In this document: positions 17,290-26,325 of the stretch, piece after piece | Numbering within the stretch: the stretch's first letter is position 1 | Layout: every line of letters begins with the position of its first letter | Source: an uncultured Aquimarina sp. | Lineage (GTDB): Bacteria; Bacteroidota; Bacteroidia; Flavobacteriales; Flavobacteriaceae | Assembly: GCA_947498775.1 (NCBI GenBank) | Contig: CANMLL010000007.1 | Coordinates: 124,001 to 188,000 of the forward strand | Length of the DNA stretch: 64,000 nt | Reading direction: 5' to 3' | The notes under the pieces: generated by a model | The model's input: the letters and a program-made list of their open reading frames with translations, nothing else | Databases searched by the model: none | Told to the model about the DNA's origin: nothing | Program-made: the position numbers and the translations under genes

Positions 17290-18717
17290 CTAATTCTCAG
17301 TAAAAAAGTCATTTTTGAATCCTATCAAATATAATTTTTTCTTCGCTCTGGTTATGGCTGTATAAAGCCACCGCAGGTAATCTTTTGTAATTCCATCAGA
17401 AAGATACGGTTGTTCTATAAAAACCTTATCCCACTGCCCTCCCTGAGATTTATGACAAGTAATTGCGTATGAAAACTTAACCTGAAGACTGTTAAAATAC
17501 TTGTTATTTTTAACTTTTAAAAACTTCTTATATTTTGATCTTTCTTCCTCAAAATCTTTCATGATTTCTTGATACAGTTTATTTGATTCCTCATAGGATA
17601 ACGAAGGCGTTTCTGAGGTTAATGTATCTAATAATAAAACTGTTTCAAAAGGTTGTTGATCTGGATAATCGACCATGCTTACTTTTACCTCTGCAAATCG
17701 AAAATCGTACAGCTCCTTTATCGAGAATATTTCAAGAATTTTAATAATATCACCATTAGCAATGAATCCTGCTTCACTTTTATTGTTTAACCAGAAATAG
17801 TTATTTTTTACAACCATCAAATAGTCGCCAGCAGAAAGTTCTTCTTCCTGAAAAAGTATCCTGGACCTGATTTGTTGATTATAAACATTTGCTCGCTTAT
17901 TAGATCGAAGAATAATTACAGATTCTTCGTGTCCAGAACTAGCATACGCATCATTTAAAGCTTCTATAATTTCATGTCCATCTAAAAATCGAACAATATC
18001 TGAATACCCGGAAATTTGAAATCGAAATGAATCATAAAAACCATCATTAAGGAGTTTCCTTATAATTGTTGCATTCATTAAAATCCCACTACCCTCAGCC
18101 TGTCTTACTACTTCATCCAACTCTATCTGCACTACCTCTTTATTAAATCCCAAAGATAGATTGTCTGCATTTAAAGCAGGACTTACCTCTAGCCGTACCG
18201 GTGGCAATTGTGCCGTATCACCAATAAAAAGAATCTTACAATTATGACCAGAATACACATGCATCATTAAGTCATCAAGCAAAGAACCATTCTCAAACAA
18301 TTTACTATCGCTTGGTGTATCCGGAATCATTGAAGCTTCATCTATAATAAAAATTGTATTACGAGACTTATTTTGCTTCAGCTGAAAAGCCAAACCTCCC
18401 GTCTTATTTTTCTTTGGATAATAAATATTTTTATGAATGGTTTGCGCCTGTCGACCTGAATAACTACTTATCACCTTTGCTGCTCTTCCTGTAGGCGCCA
18501 AAAGTACAACGCTCAATTTTGCTTTCGATAAATTCTTAACAAGAGTTCCTATTAGGGTAGTTTTCCCAGTGCCGGCATACCCTTTCAAAAGAAAAAGAGC
18601 GTCCTTTGATCCTTCCAAAATAAAATGAGACAATTTCTGTAGCACTATATCCTGTTTTAATGTTGGTTCAAAAGGAAAATCCTTCTTTAATAATCCATAA
18701 AACTCTTTTTCCTTCAT
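17290..18717 (-). CDS. SF1 ATP-dependent helicase (RecD/Pif1-like)
   Basis: 475 residues from ATG 18717 (an in-frame TTG sits one codon upstream). Walker A GYAGTGKTT near residue 44, Walker B FIIDEASM, motif III FIGDTAQLPPV, and the C-terminal UvrD_C_2-type block YAITCHKSQGGQWDKVFIE plus LYTAITRAKKKLYLIG. This is the usual stand-alone AAA/RecD-like helicase of Bacteroidota, acting in DNA repair or recombination; no RecB or RecC partner is near. A -7 box TATCTTTG (reverse of 18758-18765) lies upstream, divergent from the next gene's promoter. Confidence 0.9.
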   Translation of the reverse strand: MKEKEFYGLLKKDFPFEPTLKQDIVLQKLSHFILEGSKDALFLLKGYAGTGKTTLIGTLVKNLSKAKLSVVLLAPTGRAAKVISSYSGRQAQTIHKNIYYPKKNKTGGLAFQLKQNKSRNTIFIIDEASMIPDTPSDSKLFENGSLLDDLMMHVYSGHNCKILFIGDTAQLPPVRLEVSPALNADNLSLGFNKEVVQIELDEVVRQAEGSGILMNATIIRKLLNDGFYDSFRFQISGYSDIVRFLDGHEIIEALNDAYASSGHEESVIILRSNKRANVYNQQIRSRILFQEEELSAGDYLMVVKNNYFWLNNKSEAGFIANGDIIKILEIFSIKELYDFRFAEVKVSMVDYPDQQPFETVLLLDTLTSETPSLSYEESNKLYQEIMKDFEEERSKYKKFLKVKNNKYFNSLQVKFSYAITCHKSQGGQWDKVFIEQPYLSDGITKDYLRWLYTAITRAKKKLYLIGFKNDFFTEN

Positions 18718-18851
18718 CAAATTGTCAAATATTGCATTGATACTTTCGTTAATAAATCAAAGATAGGGATGATTTTTTGGCAATAAACTTTTACGATTAA
18801 AAAAAAATTGTAGATTTGCGTATACACTAATGTTTAAAGTTAAATCATAAA

Positions 18852-19496
18852 ATGAAAATTGTTATTCAATTAGTTCTGTGGGCAGTGATAGGTTTTTTGG
18901 GATACTTGGTATACGAATCTGTTATGGGACCTGTAAGATTCAATGAAATAAAAGAGGCCAGATATGCAAAGGCCGTTGAAAATCTTAGAGATATCCGTAA
19001 AGCGCAATTAGCGCATAGATCTGTTACTGGAAGATTTGAAAAAGATCCTGAAAAGTTAATATCATTTATAGACACTGCAAAGTTTACTCTTACTCAACGA
19101 AGAGATTCTAGTTTTATTCGATTTAATAAGATTCTTAAAATTGACGAACCAAAAGATACTGTAGTGGTAGACACGCTTGGTTATGCTTCAATAAAAGATT
19201 CTTTGTTTAAAACAGGAAGACATAAGACCATGATAAAAATACCTCTTAAAGATGTTGATGCAAATTTTGAAATGAATGCTGGTTATATCAATAAAAATGA
19301 CCTAAGAATTGCCGTTTTTGAAGTAAAAGTAGCTAAGGATGTTCTTTTAAGTGATTTAGATAAAGATTTATTATCCCAGGAAAAAGAAGTAGTATCTGTT
19401 GATGGAGTTAATGGACCTTTCCTTTCTGTAGGTTCGATGACTGAAGTAAAAACTTCTGGTAACTGGCCATTAACTTATGGAGCAAACGACCAATAA
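18852..19496 (+). CDS. Conserved membrane-anchored protein of unknown function
   Basis: 214 residues. An N-terminal membrane helix (IVIQLVLWAVIGFLGYLVY) is followed by a helical segment YAKAVENLRDIRKAQLAHRS, similar in layout to type II/IV pseudopilins, then a soluble domain. It is the first gene of a three-gene operon with a DUF3822 protein (20-bp overlap) and rsmD. A -7 box TAGATTTG is at 18811-18818. The pilin-like layout is only a resemblance; no prepilin peptidase site is evident. Confidence 0.7.
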   Translation: MKIVIQLVLWAVIGFLGYLVYESVMGPVRFNEIKEARYAKAVENLRDIRKAQLAHRSVTGRFEKDPEKLISFIDTAKFTLTQRRDSSFIRFNKILKIDEPKDTVVVDTLGYASIKDSLFKTGRHKTMIKIPLKDVDANFEMNAGYINKNDLRIAVFEVKVAKDVLLSDLDKDLLSQEKEVVSVDGVNGPFLSVGSMTEVKTSGNWPLTYGANDQ

Positions 19497-20298
19497 TATA
19501 AGTACGATATCAAATACATTGTCCATTCAGGTTAGCCTGAATGGACTTTCTTTTTGCACTATAGACAACAACCGTCAAATAACTGCTATAGTGAAAGATA
19601 ATTTTGGCATCCAACTTACGCCAGAACAAGTCCTTGGCAAAATCAAACACATTTTTGACACTACCCCAACCCTAAAAAACAACTTTAAAACAGTAGAAGT
19701 TATCTATCAGAATGATCTCTACACTCTTGTTCCTAATGCTTTATTTGATCCAAATATTTTAAAAGAATATCTCAAGTACAATATAAAGGTCCTCGAAAAT
19801 GATTTTATTGCATATGATGAATTGAACCAGCATGATATGGTTACTGTATATGTTCCCTATACTAATATTAACAATTTCTTTTTTGACACTTTTGGATCAT
19901 TCACGTATAAGCATTCGAGCACAATCTTAATCGGTTCTTTATTGTCTCAGGAAAAAAACAGTGATAGCGTTACGGTTTTTGCCAATATGAATGAAAAGTC
20001 GTTTGATTTAATAGTAATAAATAAAGGAAAATTAATATTAGTAAATACTTTTAATCACGAAACAAGAGAAGATTTTTTATATTATCTATTATTTACTGTA
20101 GAGCAGCTCAAACTTAATCCAGAGAACTTTGGACTTATTTTTTTGGGAGACATTCAAAAAGATAGTAGGTATTTTGATCTTGCGAATAGATATATAAGAA
20201 ATATAGATTTTGGTCATCACGAACAAAAATACATATTGGCAAAGGATATGAAAAGAATTGAGCCGCACCACCATTTTGTTTTATTAAGTCATTTCTAG
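19477..20298 (+). CDS. DUF3822 family protein
   Basis: 273 residues, soluble, with no signal peptide. It is the uncharacterised DUF3822 protein that accompanies rsmD in many Bacteroidota: LSIQVSLNGLSFCTIDNN at the N-terminus, VYVPYTNINNFFFDTFGSF in the middle and a C-terminal region with LIFLGDIQKDSRYF. Alternating strands with DxxT/GxLL-like turns suggest an actin-like ATPase fold, but I see no clear phosphate-binding loop. The start ATG lies within the end of the upstream gene (20-bp overlap), pointing to translational coupling. Confidence 0.8.
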   Translation: MEQTTNNISTISNTLSIQVSLNGLSFCTIDNNRQITAIVKDNFGIQLTPEQVLGKIKHIFDTTPTLKNNFKTVEVIYQNDLYTLVPNALFDPNILKEYLKYNIKVLENDFIAYDELNQHDMVTVYVPYTNINNFFFDTFGSFTYKHSSTILIGSLLSQEKNSDSVTVFANMNEKSFDLIVINKGKLILVNTFNHETREDFLYYLLFTVEQLKLNPENFGLIFLGDIQKDSRYFDLANRYIRNIDFGHHEQKYILAKDMKRIEPHHHFVLLSHF

Positions 20299-20299
20299 C

Positions 20300-20836
20300 A
20301 TGCGTATTATTTCAGGGAAATATAAAGGAAAGAGGCTTACAGCTCCAAAAAAGCTGCCTGTTCGACCCACGACAGATATGGCAAAAGAAGGGTTATTTAA
20401 CATGCTAAACAATCAGTATAATTTTTCGCATATATCTGTACTTGATCTTTTTTCAGGAACAGGTAATATTAGTTATGAGTTTGCTTCGAGAGGAACAAAT
20501 GACATCACTGCAGTTGACGCTCATTATGCTTGTATGGGATATATTAAAAGTGTTGCAACAGAACTGGACTTTACTATCGAAACTATAAAAAGTGATGTTT
20601 ATAGTTATCTGGAAAAAGTAAACCGAAAAGTAGATGTTATCTTTGCCGATCCTCCTTATGATTTTGAACCTCTACAATTTTTAAAGATTTCAAAATTAGT
20701 TTTTGAAAAAGAATTACTACATGACGGAGGAACTCTAATAATCGAACATTCCAAACATACAACATTAGAACAGTCTCCATACTTCATTAATTCACGAAAA
20801 TATGGAGGTTCTGTATTTAGTTTCTTTAAAAAATAA
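20300..20836 (+). CDS. rsmD: 16S rRNA (guanine966-N2)-methyltransferase RsmD
   Basis: 178 residues. It begins MRIISGKYKGKRLTAPKK and has RPTTDMAKEGLFNML, the AdoMet loop VLDLFSGTGNISYEFASRG and the catalytic motif FADPPYDF (N/DPPY). RsmD methylates G966 of 16S rRNA. It is the last gene of the 18852-20836 operon, starting 1 bp after the DUF3822 stop. Its end lies 9 bp from the convergent gene at 20846. Confidence 0.95.
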   Translation: MRIISGKYKGKRLTAPKKLPVRPTTDMAKEGLFNMLNNQYNFSHISVLDLFSGTGNISYEFASRGTNDITAVDAHYACMGYIKSVATELDFTIETIKSDVYSYLEKVNRKVDVIFADPPYDFEPLQFLKISKLVFEKELLHDGGTLIIEHSKHTTLEQSPYFINSRKYGGSVFSFFKK

Positions 20837-20845
20837 ATTCGTTGT

Positions 20846-21298
20846 TTAATCCTTCATTACAGATGTTCTAATCGAAAATTCATCTATAGTAGTAAGATTA
20901 CTAAGAGAATTAATCTGATGAGATGCGTTGCTAATAATGTCTTCATAAAAAGATAAAACTTTAGCATCAAACCCAGGAGTATCTTCTGCCGTTAGTTTAA
21001 AAATATCCATTTGATAGATAAAATTATTTAAAATATGATGACTAGATGAGAGCATTGCTTTATAAATATTCAATTTTTCGTTTTCCATTTGAACTTTCCA
21101 GTTGTTTCTTAAAGTATCTGTGAATAGAAATACAACAAAGATCAAAAAAGGAATGATCATTTCATCGATTTCATACGTTTCCAAGCGAGCCAAAAAAGCT
21201 ACAAATTGTTCAAATAAATCAAGTTCTAAAAATACAATAGAAAAATAGATAAAAACAGACACTACCAATCCGAAAAGCGTTAATCTATAGTTACTCAT
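20846..21298 (-). CDS. Small membrane protein of unknown function
   Basis: 150 residues. Two hydrophobic segments (LTLFGLVVSVFIYFSIVFLE and an IIPFLIFVVFLFTDTL region) are followed by a soluble tail of about 90 residues with SSSHHILNNFIYQMDIFKL. The SHHxLNNFL-type run resembles the dimerisation region of some histidine kinases, but there is no ATPase domain. It is transcribed alone. Function is unknown. Confidence 0.65.
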   Translation of the reverse strand: MSNYRLTLFGLVVSVFIYFSIVFLELDLFEQFVAFLARLETYEIDEMIIPFLIFVVFLFTDTLRNNWKVQMENEKLNIYKAMLSSSHHILNNFIYQMDIFKLTAEDTPGFDAKVLSFYEDIISNASHQINSLSNLTTIDEFSIRTSVMKD

Positions 21299-21544
21299 TG
21301 GTTAGGGGGAAATTAATGTTAGGGAGTTTTCTTTGTGTGAGGTATATTAGGTTTACGATTAACAATTTTAAAAAAAATTGTATGTACGTTTAAGAGTCCG
21401 ATCGATTAAATATAACAAAAAACCATCCGAGTAATGCAATTTACAAGTAATTTAACATTAACATTTTGCTGTAAACCCATAAAAAATAAAAGCGAAATCA
21501 ATAGAAATCAAACACTTACAACCAATAATCACTAAAACCACCTT

Positions 21545-21681
21545 GCACTGCAAGTACAGGGGTTTTGGCACGGAGTACATTGCTTTTTGTTACTTGTTAA
21601 AAGTTATTTGGTGTAGGGATAGACAACAGAGAACTTTTAACGCATAACTTTTAACTACTAACGTCATTTAAAAACAGATTT
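21545..21681. repeat. Dispersed repeat, copy A (second copy at 53252-53380)
   Basis: This segment shares a 37-nt identical core with copy B (21584-21620 = 53291-53327) and weaker similarity on both sides, starting GCACTG and ending near AAAAACAGATTTTT. Inside, GTTACTTGTTAAAAGTT (21589-21605) faces an imperfect inverted copy (21632-21648, 3 mismatches). It fills most of the otherwise empty 21299-21681 spacer. No reading frame is evident. Confidence 0.7.
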
Positions 21682-22584
21682 TTAAGCCACTTCTTCTCCT
21701 GTGGAAGCCTCCCATATCATAAACCACTCTTCATCTGTGATTTCTATTTTTAAAGATTGTATAGCAGAATAAATTCGGTCTATTTTTGTAGAACCTATTA
21801 TTGGCAAAATACCAGAAGGATGTTTGATAATCCACGAGGTTAGTATTTGGTCTGCTGTGGCTTCATATTGCTTTGCCAATTGATCAACAACAACATTAAT
21901 ACTTGCAACTCGTTCTTCAGGTTCTTTGGCAAAAAACCTTCCTCCAGCCAAGGTAGAATATCCCATAGGTTTAACGCTCTTTGTTATACATTGATCCAAA
22001 GTGCCATCTACAAATGGTTCTAAATGTAAGGGCGATATTTCTACCTGATTAGTTTGCAAAGGAATAAAACTATGTAGCATATCAAACTGTGTCGTGGTAA
22101 AATTAGAAACCCCAAAATGTAAAACTTTGCCCTGATCCTTTAATTTTGAAATAACCTCTGCTATTTCTTCGGGATTTAGTAATGGGCTTGGTCTATGAAT
22201 CAAAAGAAGATCTATATAATCAGTTTGTAAATTATTCAAGGATTGTTCAACCGATTTGGTCATATAATCTGCCGATATATTGTAAGATTTGATCTGATTT
22301 TTTGGTCGATTTGATGACTCCAATTTAATACCACACTTTGTCACTAGCTGCATCTTATCTCGTAGTGATGATTTACCTTTGATTGCATTACCAAATAATT
22401 CTTCGGTGGTGTAGTGGCCGTAAATATCTGCATGATCAAAGGTAGTTACATTAATAGCCATACAATCTTCTATAAGTTTTTGAACTTGGTTAACAGCTAA
22501 ATTAGCTCCCCATGTACCCCAGTTCATACATCCGGCTACAATACGGGAAAAAACCGGACCATTTTTAGAAATCTCAACTTTCAT
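21682..22584 (-). CDS. Aldo/keto reductase
   Basis: 300-residue TIM-barrel NADP-dependent oxidoreductase, closest in layout to the YdhF group. The catalytic tetrad can be placed: Asp and Tyr in FDHADIYGHY, Lys in VTKCGIK and His in LLLIHRPSP. The cofactor-end segments HFGVSNFTTTQFDML and PIIGSTKIDRI are present. The substrate is unknown. It is preceded on the same strand by the GH3 fusion gene, 42 bp away. Confidence 0.92.
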   Translation of the reverse strand: MKVEISKNGPVFSRIVAGCMNWGTWGANLAVNQVQKLIEDCMAINVTTFDHADIYGHYTTEELFGNAIKGKSSLRDKMQLVTKCGIKLESSNRPKNQIKSYNISADYMTKSVEQSLNNLQTDYIDLLLIHRPSPLLNPEEIAEVISKLKDQGKVLHFGVSNFTTTQFDMLHSFIPLQTNQVEISPLHLEPFVDGTLDQCITKSVKPMGYSTLAGGRFFAKEPEERVASINVVVDQLAKQYEATADQILTSWIIKHPSGILPIIGSTKIDRIYSAIQSLKIEITDEEWFMIWEASTGEEVA

Positions 22585-22626
22585 AATTTTAATTTTTAGA
22601 AATCATAATAAACATCAAACAAGAAA

Positions 22627-25551
22627 TCAATAATCTATGGCTTCATAAATAACTCTTTGTATTTCTGATCTAATATCGTTAGAAATCAATTTTCGATTCG
22701 CAGAATCGGGAAATGTACGATTACTCAGGAAAACGTAAACAATTTCTTCTTCGGGATCGGCCCAAGTAAAAGTTCCTGTAAAACCACTATGTCCAAAGCT
22801 TGTCATGGATATACATCCGCAAGTTGGCCCTATATCTCCTAATTGTGGTTTATCAAAACCAACTCCCCTACGTACATCGTTATGGCAATAATAACAGGTA
22901 TTAAACTCTTCGAGCGTTTGACTTTTAAAATATTGTTTCCCTCCATAATACCCTCCATTAAGATACATCTGCATTATCTTAGTAACATCATTAGCATTTG
23001 CAAATAAACCAGCATGCCCGCCAATTCCACCAAACATAGCCGCTCCTTGGTCATGAACGTATCCATGCACAATCTCATTTCTAAAAGCTTGATCATTTTC
23101 TGTTGGAACAATCCTTTTCTTTTTGAATTTTTTCAGAGGCAAATACGAAGTATTATTTGCTCCCAAAGGCTTATAAAAATGTTGTTTTGCAAGAGCATTC
23201 AGTGTACCGCCATAGTGATTTTCTATAAATGCTTTTAAAAGATAATATGGCAAATCACTGTATTTATACCTTAGTTTTTTACGTAGTTCACTATCCCGTA
23301 ATCTTAACATCATAGAATCTCTCATATCACTTCGCAGATAAAGATTATTGGTAACTTCTATATTAAATTCCTTTGAAAAGTTATTTCTGTAATATTTTCT
23401 ATCCGGGTTTTGGGTAATGGTATCCAGGGTTTTTAGATAAAAAGGAATCCATGCCCTTAGTTTTGCATAATGTGACAGCATAGATCTTACCGTAATATGT
23501 TCTTTATTAGAATCTTTAAAAGAAGGTAGCATATCTCCAACCCGCGTATCCAAAGAAATTATTCCTTTATCCTTTAATTCAATAGTAAGCGGTAGTGTTG
23601 CCAATATCTTGGTTAACGATGCAAGATCATAGACATCAGACCCTTTCACTTTGCGTACTTTGTTATAGGTATGATATCCATAATTTTTATTAAAGATCAC
23701 TTTCCCTTTTCGTGCCACAATTAATTGCAAACCCGGAGTCATTTTCTCTTTTAAAGTACGATCAACTATAGAATCTATTCTTCTAAGCCTATAAGAATTT
23801 ACCCCTACACTTTCTGGTAATCCATAGGTTAATCTTTTTAAAGTTCTGGTTTCATTGCCTGTTCCTCTAGGAAAATCTTCTCCTAAGCTTACCGGAAGCT
23901 TCCCTTTTGCTTCAATGGCTCCAAAAAGTAGCTGAGCAGTTTTTTGTTGTGCAACAACACTATTCTGATAGGCCATTACAATGCTTTCAAAATTTGCAGT
24001 TGTAAGCATATCCAACATGGCATAAGGCCTTGCAAAAATACTTAGAACGGTCGTGTTGAGCCTTCCAATTTCATACAACCATACTAATTCTTTGTCGGTA
24101 AATTTATAGTCTTTCCAAGGAGAGCTATCCGATTTATGAAAACCTACAATCACATAGTTATAGTCACGTAATTGCGTAATCATATCGCTTAGTTGATTTG
24201 CCTTTACCCAATCGACTTGAGTATATTTACTAAGTTGTTCATAAAAAGCTTCTCCCGAATCGTCTCCTAACGAAACGTAAGCTATTTTTTTGAGATCCAG
24301 ATTCTTTACTGGCAATGTTGCCCTAGCATTTTTTATGACAGTAAGCGAATTTTCTACCAATTCATGATGCAGGACTTTATTTTTAACACTATTCAGCTCT
24401 TCATGCAAATACAAAAGTTCTACCGGCTTATAGTTATGGAGTCCTACCTTATATTTTGCTAATAAAATTTTTCTAACCGAATTGGCCAAACGCTCTTCGG
24501 TAATAATTTTTGAATAATAGGCCGAAATGATCTTTTGAGAGGCCAGTGGAACATCTTCAGACATCAACAAGATATCATTACCTGCCAAAAAAGCTTCCAC
24601 ATCAATATCTCCTGCACTTTTAAAATCTGAAGCACCCTTCATATTTAATGCATCGGTAATAATCAAACCATTAAACTTCAAGCTATCCTGAAGCAGAGAA
24701 GAAACTACTTTCTTTGAGATTGAAGAAGGATATCCAGATCTGGGTTCTAAACTAGGGATATTAAGATGGGCCACCATTATACTAGAGAGTCCTTCATCAA
24801 TAAGTTTTCGATATGGGTAAAGCTCTACACTATCTATTCGTTTAGCATCAAAACTTATAGTAGGCAGTGTTTTATGAGAGTCGCTATCGGTATCTCCATG
24901 ACCAGGAAAATGCTTAGCACTGGCCATTATGCCTTCTTTTTGCATTCCTTGCATAAAAGCAAGCGATTTTTGAGTCACTTCTTCTTTATCCTCTCCAAAA
25001 GATCGGTTGCCAATAATAGGGTTATTGGGATTTGTATTGATATCTACCACAGGGGCAAAATTAATATGAACTCCCAACCGTTTACAGTGCCTACCTATTT
25101 GCCTTCCTGTTTCTTCTATTAAATCATTATTTTGAATAGCGCCCAAAGTCATATTCCAAGGAAATGCTTGGGTAGAATCCAATCGCATTGCCAATCCCCA
25201 TTCTGCATCCATCCCAATTAATAATGGAACCTTGGACAATGCCTGGTATTGGTTAGTGAGTTTTGCTTGTCGTTTTGGGCCACCTTTAGAAAAAATTACA
25301 CCTCCAACATGGTATTCTTTAATTAACTGTTTTATTTTATCAGTATCCTTTTGGGGTTTTGAAGAGAATACATCAACCATAAACAATTGACCGACTTTCT
25401 CTTTTAATGTCATGGTATTATAAACACTATCTACCCAACGCTTTTGAGATTCGTAGTCCTCGATAAACAAGGGACTCTCTTGTTGGGCATACATACCAAG
25501 GGTTACAAAGAAAATTATGAAAGAAATGTACTTTTTAATTATATGCCACAC
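22627..25551 (-). CDS. GH3 beta-N-acetylhexosaminidase fused to serine beta-lactamase-fold hydrolase
   Basis: 974 residues. After a signal peptide (1-22) comes a NagZ-type GH3 domain (about 35-400) with KHFPGHGDTDSDSH (213-226; D224/H226 dyad) and nucleophile D300 in ITDALNMKG. A GH3-associated alpha/beta domain spans about 400-570. A class C beta-lactamase/PBP4*-like domain (about 585-974) has SLTK (645-648), YSD (764-766) and GHSG. Both active sites look intact. NagZ removes GlcNAc from muropeptides, and the second domain could act on peptides or esters, so cell-wall turnover is likely. The start is GTG at 25551. Confidence 0.88.
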   Translation of the reverse strand: MWHIIKKYISFIIFFVTLGMYAQQESPLFIEDYESQKRWVDSVYNTMTLKEKVGQLFMVDVFSSKPQKDTDKIKQLIKEYHVGGVIFSKGGPKRQAKLTNQYQALSKVPLLIGMDAEWGLAMRLDSTQAFPWNMTLGAIQNNDLIEETGRQIGRHCKRLGVHINFAPVVDINTNPNNPIIGNRSFGEDKEEVTQKSLAFMQGMQKEGIMASAKHFPGHGDTDSDSHKTLPTISFDAKRIDSVELYPYRKLIDEGLSSIMVAHLNIPSLEPRSGYPSSISKKVVSSLLQDSLKFNGLIITDALNMKGASDFKSAGDIDVEAFLAGNDILLMSEDVPLASQKIISAYYSKIITEERLANSVRKILLAKYKVGLHNYKPVELLYLHEELNSVKNKVLHHELVENSLTVIKNARATLPVKNLDLKKIAYVSLGDDSGEAFYEQLSKYTQVDWVKANQLSDMITQLRDYNYVIVGFHKSDSSPWKDYKFTDKELVWLYEIGRLNTTVLSIFARPYAMLDMLTTANFESIVMAYQNSVVAQQKTAQLLFGAIEAKGKLPVSLGEDFPRGTGNETRTLKRLTYGLPESVGVNSYRLRRIDSIVDRTLKEKMTPGLQLIVARKGKVIFNKNYGYHTYNKVRKVKGSDVYDLASLTKILATLPLTIELKDKGIISLDTRVGDMLPSFKDSNKEHITVRSMLSHYAKLRAWIPFYLKTLDTITQNPDRKYYRNNFSKEFNIEVTNNLYLRSDMRDSMMLRLRDSELRKKLRYKYSDLPYYLLKAFIENHYGGTLNALAKQHFYKPLGANNTSYLPLKKFKKKRIVPTENDQAFRNEIVHGYVHDQGAAMFGGIGGHAGLFANANDVTKIMQMYLNGGYYGGKQYFKSQTLEEFNTCYYCHNDVRRGVGFDKPQLGDIGPTCGCISMTSFGHSGFTGTFTWADPEEEIVYVFLSNRTFPDSANRKLISNDIRSEIQRVIYEAIDY

Positions 25552-25558
25552 GAAAAAT

Positions 25559-26044
25559 TTAGTTTAAAAAACGGTTGTGCCAACTCTCCTTTGCCGGCAC
25601 TTCCCAATTAGTTCGATATTCAGCAATATTAGTTACCAGGTTATTAAAAACGATAGTATTTGGGGATACTGCTTTATTTTTTGCCATTTTCTTGAAATCT
25701 GCCAGGGTTTTATAGGCCACAAATTCTCCTTGCTTGAAAGACACATTCATTTTATCCATTAAATCAACCTTGTATTCTTGTTCTAATTCCAGAATAAAAT
25801 GGACAGAAGCATCGATAGAACATCCAGAAGCTGCATTGACCCCTTGATCCAAACCAATGGTTATAAATCTTTTATACTTAATATCATAGCCTGCCTTAAG
25901 ATCAGCACCATGAGCCGTCCATTGGGTTAGAAATGTATCTAATTTTTGTTTTATCTCCTCTAATTCTTCCAAAGAAAATGACCTATTTGCTTGATAAATC
26001 CAAACTCTGGATATTTCAGGAAGGTCATTAAAATCTACCAACAT
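25559..26044 (-). CDS. Conserved Bacteroidota protein, no ATPase motifs
   Basis: 161-residue soluble protein, 7 bp upstream of the GH3 fusion and probably co-transcribed. Features: SRVWIYQANRSFSLEELEEI, a TAHG...DIKYKRFITIGLD segment, ASGCSIDASVHFILELEQEY and C-terminal ESWHNRFLN. Homologues are often listed as ABC transporter ATPase, but there is no Walker A, signature or Walker B motif and the protein is too short for a nucleotide-binding domain. The conserved SGCSIDASVHF resembles a redox or metal site, which is speculation. Confidence 0.75.
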   Translation of the reverse strand: MLVDFNDLPEISRVWIYQANRSFSLEELEEIKQKLDTFLTQWTAHGADLKAGYDIKYKRFITIGLDQGVNAASGCSIDASVHFILELEQEYKVDLMDKMNVSFKQGEFVAYKTLADFKKMAKNKAVSPNTIVFNNLVTNIAEYRTNWEVPAKESWHNRFLN

Positions 26045-26153
26045 TTGCTATTCTTTTTACTTGTTACTAAAGTAACAAAAACTATTACTATTTACTTCTA
26101 TAAAAAAGAGTTAATATGAACAACATATTAACTCTCATTAAATTGTATATGAC

Positions 26154-26314
26154 TGAACTCATTTTGACTTTTCTATTTCCTAAAAAATGACTAAAATTCA
26201 CCCATATTTCGTTACTTTTCTTACCCGTAGCGCTGCTATTACTTTCAAAAAGTGCCTCATTTGGTTAAATTTTAGCTCATTTTCGGTTAAACACAAAAAG
26301 TCAAAATGAGTTCA
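26154..26314. repeat. Intergenic element with perfect 19-bp inverted ends
   Basis: TGAACTCATTTTGACTTTT (26154-26172) and its exact reverse complement (26296-26314) bound 161 bp. The core contains CTTACCCGTAGCGCTGCTAT, related on the opposite strand to 14094-14113. There is no reading frame of note. It lies between the start of the 25559-26044 gene and the stop of the 26326-27117 gene, so the hairpin could also end the minus-strand transcript. Confidence 0.6.
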
Positions 26315-26325
26315 CTAAGAAAAAA

